A stretch of DNA of 64,000 nucleotides from Georgenia sp. M64 (GCF_038049925.1 NZ_CP145809.1:496001-560000); one strand, 5' to 3'. Positions 8,314 through 17,167 are shown, numbered from the stretch's first letter. Notes: generated by a model not told the origin, from the letters alone. Numbers and translations are program-made.

Positions 8314-9432
8314 TCAGCCGCCGACGACCTCAGCCGGGTCGGCCGCGTCCATGCCGTGCGCCGCGGCGACGGCGGCGTTCGTCACGGTGCCGTCGTGGGT
8401 GTTGAGGCCGTGCGCCAGTGCCGGGTCGGCGCGCATCGCGTCGCGCCAGCCGCGGCCGGCGAGCTCGACCGCGTAGGGCACGGTCGCGTTGGTGAGGGCG
8501 TAGGTCGACGTGTGCGGCACGGCGCCGGGCATGTTCGCCACGCAGTAGAACACCGTGTCGTGGACGCGGTAGGTCGGGTCGGTGTGCGTCGTCGGCCGGG
8601 TGTCCTCGAAGCAGCCGCCCTGGTCCACCGAGATGTCGACGACGACGGAGCCGGGCTTCATCCGGCTCACCTGCTCGTTGGTCACCAGCCGCGGGGCCTT
8701 CGCCCCGGGGAGGAGGACCGCCCCGATGACGAGGTCGGCGTCGGCGATCGCGCGCTCGATCTCGTAGGAGTTCGAGGCGACGGTCTGGCAGTGGCCCTGG
8801 TAGATGGCGTCGGCGTGGCGGAGCTTGGCGATGTCGCGGTCGAGGAGGAGGACCTCGGCCTGCATGCCCAGAGCGATGGCCGCGGCGTTCATCCCGGCCA
8901 CCCCGGCCCCGATGACGACGACCTTCGCGGCGTACACCCCTGATACCCCGCCCAGCAGCACCCCGCGCCCGCCCTGGGCGCTCATGAGGGTGTGCGAGCC
9001 GACCATGGGCGCGAGCCGGCCGGCGACCTCGCTCATCGGCGCCAGCAGGGGCAGCGTGCGGTCGCTGAGCTGGACGGTCTCGTACGCGACGGCGGTGACC
9101 CGGCGGCGCACGAGCTCCTCGGTGAGCTCACGGTCGGCGGCGAGGTGGAGGTAGGTGAAGAGGGTCTGACCCGCACGCATGCGGTGGTACTCCTCCGCCA
9201 CCGGCTCCTTGACCTTGAGGATGAGGTCGCCGGCCTCCCAGACGTCGTCGGCGGAGTCGAGGATGGACGCGCCCGCCGCGGCGAAGTCCGGGTCCGGGAT
9301 GGACGAGCCCGTGCCCGCCCCGGCCTCGACGACCACCTCGTGGCCCGCGCGGACGAGCTCGTGGACCCCGGCGGGCGTGAGCGCGACCCGGAACTCGGTG
9401 TCCTTGACCTCGCGCGGAACCCCAACCCTCAT
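8314..9432 (-). CDS. ald: Alanine dehydrogenase
   Basis: A 372-aa NAD-dependent enzyme interconverting alanine and pyruvate plus ammonia. Family marks are MRVGVPREVKDTEFRVALTP, the KVKEPVAEE substrate region, and the Rossmann GAGVAGMNAAAIALGM. ATG 9432 has AAGGG about 8 nt upstream; upstream open frame over yceI is spurious. Together with the downstream gdhA, the window encodes two ammonium-handling dehydrogenases. Divergent from yceI. Confidence 0.95.
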   Translation of the reverse strand: MRVGVPREVKDTEFRVALTPAGVHELVRAGHEVVVEAGAGTGSSIPDPDFAAAGASILDSADDVWEAGDLILKVKEPVAEEYHRMRAGQTLFTYLHLAADRELTEELVRRRVTAVAYETVQLSDRTLPLLAPMSEVAGRLAPMVGSHTLMSAQGGRGVLLGGVSGVYAAKVVVIGAGVAGMNAAAIALGMQAEVLLLDRDIAKLRHADAIYQGHCQTVASNSYEIERAIADADLVIGAVLLPGAKAPRLVTNEQVSRMKPGSVVVDISVDQGGCFEDTRPTTHTDPTYRVHDTVFYCVANMPGAVPHTSTYALTNATVPYAVELAGRGWRDAMRADPALAHGLNTHDGTVTNAAVAAAHGMDAADPAEVVGG

Positions 9433-9594
9433 CGGACACACCCTTCGTCGTCGAAGCACCGCTGGGCGGCGTGCGTGGGGAAGTCTAGGGGCCCGGCGTC
9501 GTCGCAGGTCACCGGACGGGAGCGGCCTCCCCGTGCCATACTCTCGCCACGGTCGGGCCTCCACCCGGCCTCGGAGCGGCGAAGGAGCACCCCC

Positions 9595-10158
9595 ATGCCG
9601 GAGATCGACGCGCAGCTCGGCGGCGAGTGGATGTTCGACCCGAGTCACACCCGGATCGGCTTCTCGGCCCGCCACGCGATGGTGACGAAGGTGCGCGGTG
9701 CCTTCAACGAGATCGACGGGCGCATGCACGTCGACGCGGACGACCTCTCGCGGTCCACCGTGACCGTGCGGCTCAGGACGGCGAGCGTCGACACGCGCAA
9801 CGCCGAGCGGGACGCCCACCTGCGCAGCGCCGACTTCTTCGACGCCGAGCAGTACCCCGAGATCGTCTTCACCTCGACCGCCGTGGACGAGGTGGAGGAC
9901 AACACGTACATGGTCGCCGGCGACCTCACGATCCGCGACGTCACCAAGCACGTGGTCATCCCGCTCGAGGCCGTGGGCGTCCAGCGGGACCCCTCCGGGG
10001 CCCTCCGTGCAGGGTTCGAGGGCACCCGGCGGGTGAACCGCCGGGACTGGGGCCTGGAGTGGCAGGTCGCGCTGGACACGGGCGGCGTGCTCGTCTCGGA
10101 GAAGATCACCCTCGAGTTCGAGATCTCCGCGGTGAAGATCGAGGACTACGGCAGCTAG
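9595..10158 (+). CDS. YceI family protein
   Basis: A 187-aa single-domain YceI protein (WMFDPSHTRIGFSARHAMVTKVRG; VNRRDWGLEW), a lipocalin-like barrel that in relatives binds isoprenoids or other amphiphiles. It has no signal peptide, unlike the periplasmic E. coli protein, so it is probably cytoplasmic. ATG 9595 is preceded by GAAGGAG. The function here is unknown. Confidence 0.9.
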   Translation: MPEIDAQLGGEWMFDPSHTRIGFSARHAMVTKVRGAFNEIDGRMHVDADDLSRSTVTVRLRTASVDTRNAERDAHLRSADFFDAEQYPEIVFTSTAVDEVEDNTYMVAGDLTIRDVTKHVVIPLEAVGVQRDPSGALRAGFEGTRRVNRRDWGLEWQVALDTGGVLVSEKITLEFEISAVKIEDYGS

Positions 10159-10169
10159 GCCCGCGGCCG

Positions 10170-10186
10170 CCGGCCGGGCCGGCCGG
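10170..10186. terminator. Hairpin between convergent yceI and ABC-F genes
   Basis: CCGGCCG (10170-10176) pairs perfectly with CGGCCGG (10180-10186) over a 3-nt loop, 11 bp after the YceI stop. Being all G/C in a GC-rich genome it could partly be chance. Confidence 0.45.
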
Positions 10187-10212
10187 TCGACAGCCGGGCG
10201 TCCGGCCGGACC

Positions 10213-11868
10213 TCAGACCGACTCGTCCGTGAGCCGGCCCGCGTCGAGGTGCCAGCGCCGGGTGGCGCGCACGTCGGCGAGCATGCGCCGGTCGTGCGTG
10301 ACCAGCAGCAGGGTGCCGGCGAAGGACTCCAGCGCCTGCTCGAGCTGGACGATCGCGGGCAGGTCGAGGTGGTTGGTCGGCTCGTCGAGGACGAGGAGGT
10401 TGACCCCCCGCGCCTGGAGCAGCGCGAGCGCGGCGCGGGTGCGCTCGCCGGGGGAGAGTGACCCCGCGGGCCGCAGCGGGTGGTCCCCGCCCAGGCCGAA
10501 CTTGGCCAGGAGGGTGCGCACCTCGGCGTCGGGCCAGTCCGGCAGCTCCTCCGCGAAGGTCGCCGCGAGCGTCCGGCCGCCGTCGAGGAGGGCGCGGGCC
10601 TGGTCCACCTCGCCCACCGCGACGCCGGCCCCGAGGCCGGCGCGCCCCTCCGACGGCTCCAGCCGCCCGAGGAGCAGGCCGAGGAGGGTGGACTTGCCCG
10701 AGCCGTTGGCCCCCGTGATGACGATCCGGTCGGCGTAGTCCACCTGAGCGGTGACGGGGCCGAGGGTGAAGGCCCCACGGCGCACGACGGCGCCGTCGGC
10801 GGTGGCGACGACCGCTCCCGAGCGGGGGGCGTGCGCGATCGACATGCGCAGCTCCCACTCCTTGCGTGGCTCCTCCACCTTGTCCAGGCGCTGGATGGCC
10901 CGCTCGGACTGGCTGACCTTGGCCGCCTGCTTCTCGGTCCGCGCAACAGCGCGGGCCTTGATGTGCTTGTCGGAGTCGCGGGCCTTGCGCCGGGCGTTGC
11001 GGACGCCCTTGTCGACCCAGCCCTTCTGCGTCTGCAGGCGCTCGGTGAGGGAGCCGAGCCGGTCCTCGTACTCGTCGTAGGCCTCGCGGGCCCGGCGGCG
11101 GGCCAGCTCGCGCTCCGCGAGGTAGGCGTCGTACCCGCCGTCGTGCACGCGCACCTGCCGCTGGGCCAGGTCCAGCTCGACGACGCCGGTGACGGTGCGC
11201 GCGAGGAACTCGCGGTCGTGGCTCACGACGACGATCGGCACCCTCGCCGCGGTGACGAACCGTTCGAGGCGGTCCAGGCCGGCCAGGTCGAGGTCGTTGG
11301 TCGGCTCGTCCAGGAGGAGCAGGTCGTAGCGCGAGAGGAGCAGGGCGGCGAGGGACGCCCGGGCCGCCTCACCGCCGGAGAGGGAGCTGGTGGGGGTGTC
11401 GAGGTCGACCGTGAGGCCGACGTCGTCGGCGGCCGCGCCGGCACGCTCGTCGAGGTCGGCCCCGCCGAGGGCGAGCCAGCGCTCGAGGAGGCGGGAGTAG
11501 TCGTCGGCGGTCGTGGGGTCCTCGGGGCGCTCACCGAGAGCGTGGGCGGCGGCGTCCATGTCGGCTGCTGCGGCGGCGACGCCGGTGCGACGGCGCAGCA
11601 GGTCCAGCACCGACTCGCCGGCCCGGCGCTCCGGCTCCTGGACGAGGTGCCCGACCGTGGCCGTCGGCGGGGCGAGCGTGATCGTGCCGTCGAGGTCCGC
11701 GCCGGTGGCGTGGCCGGCCAGGGCCGCCAGCAGCGTGGACTTGCCGGCGCCGTTGGCCCCGACCAGACCCCACACGTCACCCGGGGCGATCGTGAAGGTG
11801 AGGTCCGCGAAGAGCCGGCGCGGCCCGCGGGCGGCGCCGAGGCCGGTGACGTGCATGGTGGCGGACAC
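10213..11868 (-). CDS. ABC-F family ATPase (ribosome-associated type)
   Basis: A 551-aa protein with two ABC ATPase domains and no membrane segments. The Walker A motifs are GANGAGKST (about residue 37) and GANGSGKST (about 393), the signature motifs SLSGGEAARASL and SLSPGERTRAAL, and the Walker B segments LLLLDEPTNDLDL and LLVLDEPTNHLDL. The Lys/Arg-rich linker (around residues 250-330) fits the ribosome-binding arm. ABC-F proteins act on stalled ribosomes; some give resistance to macrolides, lincosamides or streptogramins. Which subgroup this is cannot be decided by eye. A palindrome lies about 100 bp upstream. Confidence 0.9.
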   Translation of the reverse strand: MSATMHVTGLGAARGPRRLFADLTFTIAPGDVWGLVGANGAGKSTLLAALAGHATGADLDGTITLAPPTATVGHLVQEPERRAGESVLDLLRRRTGVAAAAADMDAAAHALGERPEDPTTADDYSRLLERWLALGGADLDERAGAAADDVGLTVDLDTPTSSLSGGEAARASLAALLLSRYDLLLLDEPTNDLDLAGLDRLERFVTAARVPIVVVSHDREFLARTVTGVVELDLAQRQVRVHDGGYDAYLAERELARRRAREAYDEYEDRLGSLTERLQTQKGWVDKGVRNARRKARDSDKHIKARAVARTEKQAAKVSQSERAIQRLDKVEEPRKEWELRMSIAHAPRSGAVVATADGAVVRRGAFTLGPVTAQVDYADRIVITGANGSGKSTLLGLLLGRLEPSEGRAGLGAGVAVGEVDQARALLDGGRTLAATFAEELPDWPDAEVRTLLAKFGLGGDHPLRPAGSLSPGERTRAALALLQARGVNLLVLDEPTNHLDLPAIVQLEQALESFAGTLLLVTHDRRMLADVRATRRWHLDAGRLTDESV

Positions 11869-11967
11869 ACCGGAAGGGTACGTGGCCTGGCCGGCCGGTC
11901 CCGGTGCCGGGCACCCGGCGGCGGAGCGGGCCCTGTGCGGTGCCCTGCCGAGCTCACGCCCGGTGGC

Positions 11968-11994
11968 GCGAATGTGAAACGAAACACACTTCGC
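11968..11994 (-). promoter_or_regulatory. Palindrome in the leader of the ABC-F gene
   Basis: GCGAATGTG (11968-11976) and CACACTTCGC (11985-11994) pair with a single bulge around AAACGAAA. This AT-richer island lies about 100 bp upstream of the ABC-F start. It could be an operator or part of a drug-responsive attenuator, as seen for other ABC-F genes. Confidence 0.35.
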
Positions 11995-12100
11995 CGCGCT
12001 CCGGCGTCAACGGAGCATGGGGGCCCGCCGGGATGGTGTCCGTCCGGTGACGGCCACCCGAACACCGGGTGTCGAGGTGGTGGACGGGCCTGCCGCGACC

Positions 12101-12178
12101 TTCTCCACCGGTCGTCCACAGGGTTGTCCCCGGCTCTGTGTGTATGTGCACAAGCCTGTGGGTACTCGTGGTGGATAA
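12101..12178. other. Cluster of DnaA-box-like sequences
   Basis: TCGTCCACA (12112-12120) and, on the minus strand, TTATCCACC (12170-12178) each differ by one base from actinobacterial DnaA boxes (TTGTCCACA/TTATCCACA). TTCTCCACC (12101-12109) and TTGTCCCCG (12124-12132) are weaker. There is no dnaA/dnaN/gyrB context. Confidence 0.3.
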
Positions 12179-12311
12179 CTGACCGCCGAGACCCGTCCGG
12201 TGCTGCGCCCACCCCGACCGGCAGGGCGGGCGCAGCACCGGACGGCGTATCGGTGCACAACCGTTGCGACGCCCGGTGCAGGGGCCCCTGAGGACCACCG
12301 GCGCCGGATGC

Positions 12312-13232
12312 TCAGAGCGGCCGGACGGCCCCGGTGAGGTGGATCTTGCCCGAGCGCAGACCCCAGGCGGTGTACGTACCGCCCTGGGCCGCGAACGCCA
12401 CGGTGGCGGGCAGGAGCACGGGCTTGCCGAACGTCGCGGTCCACTCGAAACGGTCCCCGCGTCCGGGCACGGCCGCGAGCGCCCGGGCCGCGGTGTACAT
12501 CCCGTGCGCGATCGGCCGGGGGAAGCCGAAGAGCCGTGCGCCCAGGCGGGAGACGTGGATCGGGTTGCGATCCCCGGAGACCTCCGCGTACCGCCTGCCG
12601 ACGTCCGGCCCGAGACGCCACAGCGCCGTCGGGACGGCGGGAGGTGCCCCCCGCTCGCCCTCGGGCAGCGCCGGGGCGAGCGGCAGCCCGGCCGGGACGC
12701 GTCCGGTGGCGAGGTACGTCGAGACGCCTCGCCACACGACCGTGTCGGCGGGTCCGGTGCTGGCCTCGACCACGAGGTCGACCTGGGCGCCCTTGCGGTG
12801 CTCGCGCGCGTCCTGGGCCCACGCCCGTACGGTCAGGCGCGTCCCGAGGTCGAGCGGGGCGAGCTGCTCGACGGTGTTGGCGAGGTGGACGAGCCCGAGG
12901 ACCTGCAGCGGGAAGTCCTCGCGGACCATCACCGCCATCGCGAGCGGGAAGGCCAGCACGTGCACGTACCCGGCGGGGAGCCGGTCGGTGCCGGGCTCGT
13001 CGAGCAGGTGCTGGTACTCCGCCAGCGTGGCGACGTCCGGCCGGACGTCGTCGACCCGCAGCACGACCGGGGGCAGCCCGCCACGGGCCGCGGGGTTCCG
13101 GGCCATCACCAGCGTGCGCGTGCGTCCCACGGCCTGGGCGTAGAGCCGGCCCAGGCTGGGCATCGTGGGGAGCACCTCCTCCCGGTAGCCCGCCGGACGC
13201 CGGGACGCGGCGCGCACGCCGTCGCCGGTCAC
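12312..13232 (-). CDS. MaoC-like (R)-hydratase/dehydratase
   Basis: A 306-aa protein with a C-terminal MaoC hot-dog domain carrying the hydratase-2 motif YAEVSGDRNPIHVSRLGA and PIAHGMYTAARAL. The N-terminal half looks like a degenerate second hot dog. It probably hydrates enoyl-CoA or enoyl-ACP. Start GTG 13232 overlaps the fabG stop by 4 bp (GTGA), so it is the last gene of fadA-fabG-maoC. Length and fold match the actinobacterial double-hot-dog group. Confidence 0.85.
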   Translation of the reverse strand: MTGDGVRAASRRPAGYREEVLPTMPSLGRLYAQAVGRTRTLVMARNPAARGGLPPVVLRVDDVRPDVATLAEYQHLLDEPGTDRLPAGYVHVLAFPLAMAVMVREDFPLQVLGLVHLANTVEQLAPLDLGTRLTVRAWAQDAREHRKGAQVDLVVEASTGPADTVVWRGVSTYLATGRVPAGLPLAPALPEGERGAPPAVPTALWRLGPDVGRRYAEVSGDRNPIHVSRLGARLFGFPRPIAHGMYTAARALAAVPGRGDRFEWTATFGKPVLLPATVAFAAQGGTYTAWGLRSGKIHLTGAVRPL

Positions 13233-14614
13233 TGGCCGGTCTGCAGCTGCCCGCACACGCGGAGCACCTGCCCGTCGATACCGCCTGCCTGGGGGGAGGC
13301 GAGCAAGGCGATCGCCTCCGCGACGTCGACCGGGCGCCCGCCCTGCTGGAGGGAGCTCGCCCACCGCATGACCTGGCGAGGGACCGGCGGCACGCTGGCG
13401 GTCATCTCGGTCTCGATGAAGCCCGGGGCCACCGCGTTGACCGTCCCGCCGGCGTCCGTGAGCGACCCCGCCAGCGCCCGGGTCATGCCGATGAGGCCGG
13501 CCTTGGCGTTGGCGTAGTTGGTCTGGCCGCGGTTGCCGGCGATGCCGGAGGTCGAGGCCAGGGAGATGATCCGCGGCGCCGTCGACGGCGAACCGAGCAC
13601 CCCGGGCCGGGCGAAGGTCTCGTTCATCCGCAGCGGGGCGGTGACGTTGACCGCGGTGAGGTCGTCGAACTTCTCGGCCGACATGTTCGCGAGCAGCTTG
13701 TCGCGCAGGATGCCGGCGTTGTGGACGACGACGTCGAGGTGCCCGTAGCGCGAGCGCGCGACGTCGAGGATGCGTGCGGCGGCGTCCTCAGCCGTGATGT
13801 CGAGCTGGAGGGCGACCCCGTGCACCTCGTTCATCACGGACGTGAGCGACTCCCCGGCGGCGGGCACGTCCACGCCCAGCACGTGGGCGCCGTCGCGCGC
13901 GAGGACACGGACCACCTCCGCGCCGATGCCGCGGGCGGCTCCGGTGACGACGGCGACCACCCCGGCGAGGGGGCGGGCCCAGTCCGCCGGCTCCGAGCCG
14001 GCGCCCGAGACGACCGGCAGGAGCTGGCCGTCGACGAACGCGGAGCGGGCCGAGAGGAAGAACCGCAGCGCCCCGCGAACGGAGGGCGCGCGGACGTCGA
14101 CGTCGTCGGCCAGGACGACGCCGTTCGCCGTGGCGCCGTTCCGCAGCTCCTTGGCGACCGAGCGGACGAAGCCGTCCACGCCGGCCCGGGCGGCCGCGAC
14201 CGCCGGGGCCGTCGTCGTGTCCGGGCCCGGGGCCCGGCGGGAGAGGGCGACGACCCGGGCGCCCGGTGCGAGTGAGCGCAGCACGGAGCCCAGCTGCATG
14301 GCGGGCGCGGACAGCGCGGCGGGGTGGGGCAGCTCGGTGAGGACCAGCACGACGGCGCCCCAGCGGGCGTGGTCCGGCAGCCGCACGTCGCGGTGGACGT
14401 CGAGGTCCCAGGCGAGCAGGCCCTCGGCGACCGTGTCGGCGTCGGCGGTGGAGGCGGCGTCGGACAGGACGAGGACCGGTCCGGGGGTCAGCGGCCGGTC
14501 GACCGACGTCGGGTCGGTGCGCCGCAGGCGGGCGGGCCGGGGGAGGCCGAGCTTCTTGGCGAGCTGCTGGGCCGGGCCGGGGGCGCCGACGAGCTTGGCG
14601 TAGGTGTCGCTCAC
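13229..14614 (-). CDS. fabG: 3-oxoacyl-(ACP) reductase, high-molecular-weight FabG4 type
   Basis: At 461 aa it is nearly twice the usual FabG length. The N-terminal half (about 1-210) is a flavodoxin-like domain without a complete cofactor motif. The C-terminal half is a classical SDR: TGAARGIG (224-231), Ser355, Tyr367 in NYANAK and Lys371. This matches mycobacterial FabG4, which reduces 3-oxoacyl-CoA with NADH. It overlaps fadA by 4 bp (ATGA) upstream and maoC downstream. With its neighbours it could run a short fatty acyl degradation or synthesis route. Confidence 0.9.
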   Translation of the reverse strand: MSDTYAKLVGAPGPAQQLAKKLGLPRPARLRRTDPTSVDRPLTPGPVLVLSDAASTADADTVAEGLLAWDLDVHRDVRLPDHARWGAVVLVLTELPHPAALSAPAMQLGSVLRSLAPGARVVALSRRAPGPDTTTAPAVAAARAGVDGFVRSVAKELRNGATANGVVLADDVDVRAPSVRGALRFFLSARSAFVDGQLLPVVSGAGSEPADWARPLAGVVAVVTGAARGIGAEVVRVLARDGAHVLGVDVPAAGESLTSVMNEVHGVALQLDITAEDAAARILDVARSRYGHLDVVVHNAGILRDKLLANMSAEKFDDLTAVNVTAPLRMNETFARPGVLGSPSTAPRIISLASTSGIAGNRGQTNYANAKAGLIGMTRALAGSLTDAGGTVNAVAPGFIETEMTASVPPVPRQVMRWASSLQQGGRPVDVAEAIALLASPQAGGIDGQVLRVCGQLQTGQ

Positions 14615-15954
14615 GCTGCCTCCAGGATCATGGTGACGACCTGGCCGCCGGCCGCGCAGACCGAGATGAGACCGCGGGCGGGGGAGCCGGGGCGGACCTC
14701 GGACTCGCCGCGCTCGTGCAGGAGCTTGGCGAGCGTGCCGACGATCCGGCCGCCCGTGGCGGCGAAGGGGTGGCCGGCCGCGAGGGAGGAGCCGGTGACG
14801 TTGAGGCGGGAGCGGTCGACCGTGCCCACCGCGCCGTCGCGGCCGAGTCGGGTGCGGCCGAAGTCCTCGTCCTCGAGCGCGGCCACCGTCGCCAGGACGG
14901 TCGCGGCGAACGCCTCGTGGATCTCGACGAAGTCGAAGTCCTCCAGGCGCATCCCGGTGCGGTCGAGCAGGGTGGGGATGGCGTAGGCGCCGCCCATGAG
15001 CAGGCCCTCCTCACCGGCGACGAAGTCCACGGCCGCGGCCTGGGCGTCGACGACGTGGGCCAGGACCGGCAGGCCGCGCTGGGCGGCCCACTCGTCCGAC
15101 GAGAGGAGCACGACCGACGCGCCGTCGGACAGCGGGGTGGAGTTGCCGGCGGTCATGGTCGCCGCCGGACCCTCGGGCGTGGCCGTCCGGGTGCCGAAGA
15201 CGGGCTTGAGCTTGGCGAGCTTCTCCATCGAGGTGTCCGCGCGCAGCGACTCGTCGCGCGTGAGCCGGCGGTAGGGCGTCATGAGGTCGTCGAAGAACCC
15301 GCGCTCGTACGCGGCGGCGAGGTTGGTGTGGGAGGCCAGCGCCAGGGCGTCCTGGGCCTCGCGGGTGATGCCCCAGCGGGCGGTCGTGAGGGCCTGGTGC
15401 TCGCCCATGCTCAGCCCGGTGCGCGGCTCGGCGACGTCGGGTGCCACGGGGGCGAGGTCGCGCGGCCGGATCGCCGCGAAGGCCTTGAGCCGGTCCGGGA
15501 GGGTCTTGGCGCGGCTGGCCCTGAGCAGCGCCTTCCTCAGGCGCTCGGAGACGACCACCGGTGCGTCGGAGGCGGAGTCGACACCGCCGCCGACACCCAC
15601 CTGGGCCTGGTCGAGGGCGATCTTGTTGGCGACGCCGACGATCGCCTCCAGGCCCGTGCCGCACGCGCGCTGGACGTCGTAGGCGGGGGTGTGGTGGTCC
15701 AGGGACGAGCCGAGGACCGTCTCGCGGGTGAGGTTGAAGTCGCGGGAGTGTTTGACGACGGCGCCCGCGGCGACCTCGTCCAGCCGTTCGCCGGCCAGAC
15801 CGAAGCGGGCCACGAGGCCCTCGAGGGCCGCCGTGAGCATGTCCTTGTTGGACGCGCCGGCATAGGCGCTGCCGGCCTTGCCGAACGGGATGCGGTTCGC
15901 CCCCACGATCGCCGCGCGCTTCGCGGGGGTCTGCGGGGTGGGTGCTGAGGTCAC
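14611..15954 (-). CDS. fadA: Acetyl-CoA C-acyltransferase (thiolase, FadI type)
   Basis: A 447-aa thiolase. The nucleophile is Cys98 in QRACGTGLEAI; the His and second Cys lie in SSLAAGHPFAATGGRIV and SVCAAGGQVV. It cleaves 3-oxoacyl-CoA, or condenses acyl-CoAs. First gene of the coupled fadA-fabG-maoC unit; the start ATG 15954 is 113 bp from the nearest TetR operator. A FadI-like long form rather than a 390-aa AtoB. Confidence 0.9.
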   Translation of the reverse strand: MTSAPTPQTPAKRAAIVGANRIPFGKAGSAYAGASNKDMLTAALEGLVARFGLAGERLDEVAAGAVVKHSRDFNLTRETVLGSSLDHHTPAYDVQRACGTGLEAIVGVANKIALDQAQVGVGGGVDSASDAPVVVSERLRKALLRASRAKTLPDRLKAFAAIRPRDLAPVAPDVAEPRTGLSMGEHQALTTARWGITREAQDALALASHTNLAAAYERGFFDDLMTPYRRLTRDESLRADTSMEKLAKLKPVFGTRTATPEGPAATMTAGNSTPLSDGASVVLLSSDEWAAQRGLPVLAHVVDAQAAAVDFVAGEEGLLMGGAYAIPTLLDRTGMRLEDFDFVEIHEAFAATVLATVAALEDEDFGRTRLGRDGAVGTVDRSRLNVTGSSLAAGHPFAATGGRIVGTLAKLLHERGESEVRPGSPARGLISVCAAGGQVVTMILEAA

Positions 15955-16066
15955 GTCGTCGTCCTCTTCCTGCCGGTGCGGGTGTCTGCCGGGCGGGCCC
16001 GGCGTTCGCTGCGGAGCGGTCGTGGTGGGACGGGACCAAGGTCCGTCGCCCGCCGTCGACCATTGC

Positions 16067-16097
16067 GGTACTCACAGTACCTGATACTGTCAGTATC
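16067..16097. promoter_or_regulatory. Two tandem 15-bp operators between fadA and tetR
   Basis: GGTACTCACAGTACC (16067-16081) and GATACTGTCAGTATC (16083-16097) share the consensus GRTACTSWCAGTAYC. Each is palindromic, and their centres are 16 bp apart. The second ends 3 bp before the tetR ATG. The divergent position suggests the TetR protein represses both itself and fadA-fabG-maoC. Confidence 0.8.
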
Positions 16098-16100
16098 GTG

Positions 16101-16967
16101 ATGCCTGTCACGGACCGCACCCCCACGCCCGGCGAGGACTCCGCGCTCGCCGGTGGATCCGGCGCCTCCCGACGCGGGGGCGACACCGGGCGCGCCGCGG
16201 GTTCTGCGCCGGCCGGTGACTCCGTGCCCGCCGGCTCCGCCCGCGCGCACGGGCGTCCGACGCCCGACGGGCGCTCCACGCGCTGGGCAGGGCACCGCAC
16301 CTCGCGGCGCGAGGAGCTCGTCCGGGCGGCGCGCCGGGCCGTGCAGCACGGCGGTCCGGACCCGTCGATGGACGAGCTGGCGGCGGCGATCGGCACCTCC
16401 AAGTCGATCCTCTACCGCTACTTCACCGACAAGACCGGCCTCCAGACCGCTGTCGGCGAGGAGGTGCTCGGCCGGATGCGCATCGCCCTCGAGGAGGCGG
16501 CGGCAACGGCCGGGGGTCCGCGCGAGAGGATCTCGGCGATGGTCGCCGTCTACCTGGAGATGGTCGACCGCGCGCCGCACGTCTACACGTTCGTCACCCG
16601 CACCGAGGCCGCATCCACGGCCGGGGCGCTTCGAGGGTTCGTCGCCGAGGTCGCGGACCTCGTCGTCGACTCGCTCCTGCCCGCCCTGCGCGGCGAGGAG
16701 CCGGGTGACGGTCCCGACGACGTGACCCTCGCCGTCGCTCACGTGTGGGCGGCCGGCGTCGTGGGGCTGGTCCGCGGCGCCGCCGAGCGCTGGATCGCCT
16801 CGCGGGTGGACCGCCCCGGTGAGAGCGGGTCGGAGGCCGCGTCGACGCCGTCGGGTGCGGAGGGCGTCCTCGCCGAGATGAGCCGTGAGGAGATGACCGC
16901 CCACCTGGCCAACTGGCTGTGGGACGGAGCGGTCGGGGTGACACGGCGCGCGCGACGGCGGCCCTGA
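16101..16967 (+). CDS. TetR family transcriptional regulator
   Basis: A 288-aa regulator. An unusual about-65-residue Gly/Ala/Ser/Arg-rich N-terminal tail precedes the HTH (TSRREELVRAARRAVQHGG; MDELAAAIGTSKSILYRYFTDKTGLQTAV). The C-terminal ligand domain has no recognised specificity; an acyl-CoA effector is inferred from the neighbouring genes. ATG 16101 abuts the operator, so either the mRNA is leaderless or translation starts later inside the tail. GTG 16098 is an alternative. Confidence 0.88.
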   Translation: MPVTDRTPTPGEDSALAGGSGASRRGGDTGRAAGSAPAGDSVPAGSARAHGRPTPDGRSTRWAGHRTSRREELVRAARRAVQHGGPDPSMDELAAAIGTSKSILYRYFTDKTGLQTAVGEEVLGRMRIALEEAAATAGGPRERISAMVAVYLEMVDRAPHVYTFVTRTEAASTAGALRGFVAEVADLVVDSLLPALRGEEPGDGPDDVTLAVAHVWAAGVVGLVRGAAERWIASRVDRPGESGSEAASTPSGAEGVLAEMSREEMTAHLANWLWDGAVGVTRRARRRP

Positions 16968-17030
16968 GACCGGGCGCACCGCAGGAGAGGGGCCACATCA
17001 CTGACCTGTATCCACGAGCTGACCGGCAAG

Positions 17031-17152
17031 GACCCACCTGCACCACGAGGACCCGACCCGCACCACCGAGGATCTGACTCGCACCACCGAAGACCCGACC
17101 CGCACCACCGAAGACCCGACCCGCACCACCGAAGACCCGACCAGCAACGACG
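17031..17152. repeat. 21-bp tandem repeat, 6 copies, before the acyl-CoA oxidase gene
   Basis: Units of the form GACCCGACCC-GCACCACCGAA. Two copies are identical (17092-17112 and 17113-17133); 17050-17070 and 17071-17091 are near-perfect; partial copies are at 17031-17049 and 17134-17152. The array ends 15 bp before the start codon, covering the expected leader. The period is a multiple of 3 but the frame differs from the gene. Confidence 0.85.
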
Positions 17153-17167
17153 CGAACCGGAGAACCG

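Larger units (their letters stand above)
11869..12311. other. Gene-free gap (443 bp) between ABC-F gene and maoC
   Basis: No credible gene. The ABC-F leader occupies the left part with a palindrome at 11968-11994. A cluster of DnaA-box-like 9-mers lies at 12101-12178. The rest (about 12180-12311) contains nothing recognised. Confidence 0.65.

Noticed and set aside
12101..12178. Chromosomal origin of replication
   Set aside because: Only near-match DnaA boxes, and none of dnaA, dnaN, recF, gyrA or gyrB is in the window.
17031..17152. CRISPR-like array of regular repeats
   Set aside because: The repeats are directly contiguous with no unique spacers, and no cas genes are present.
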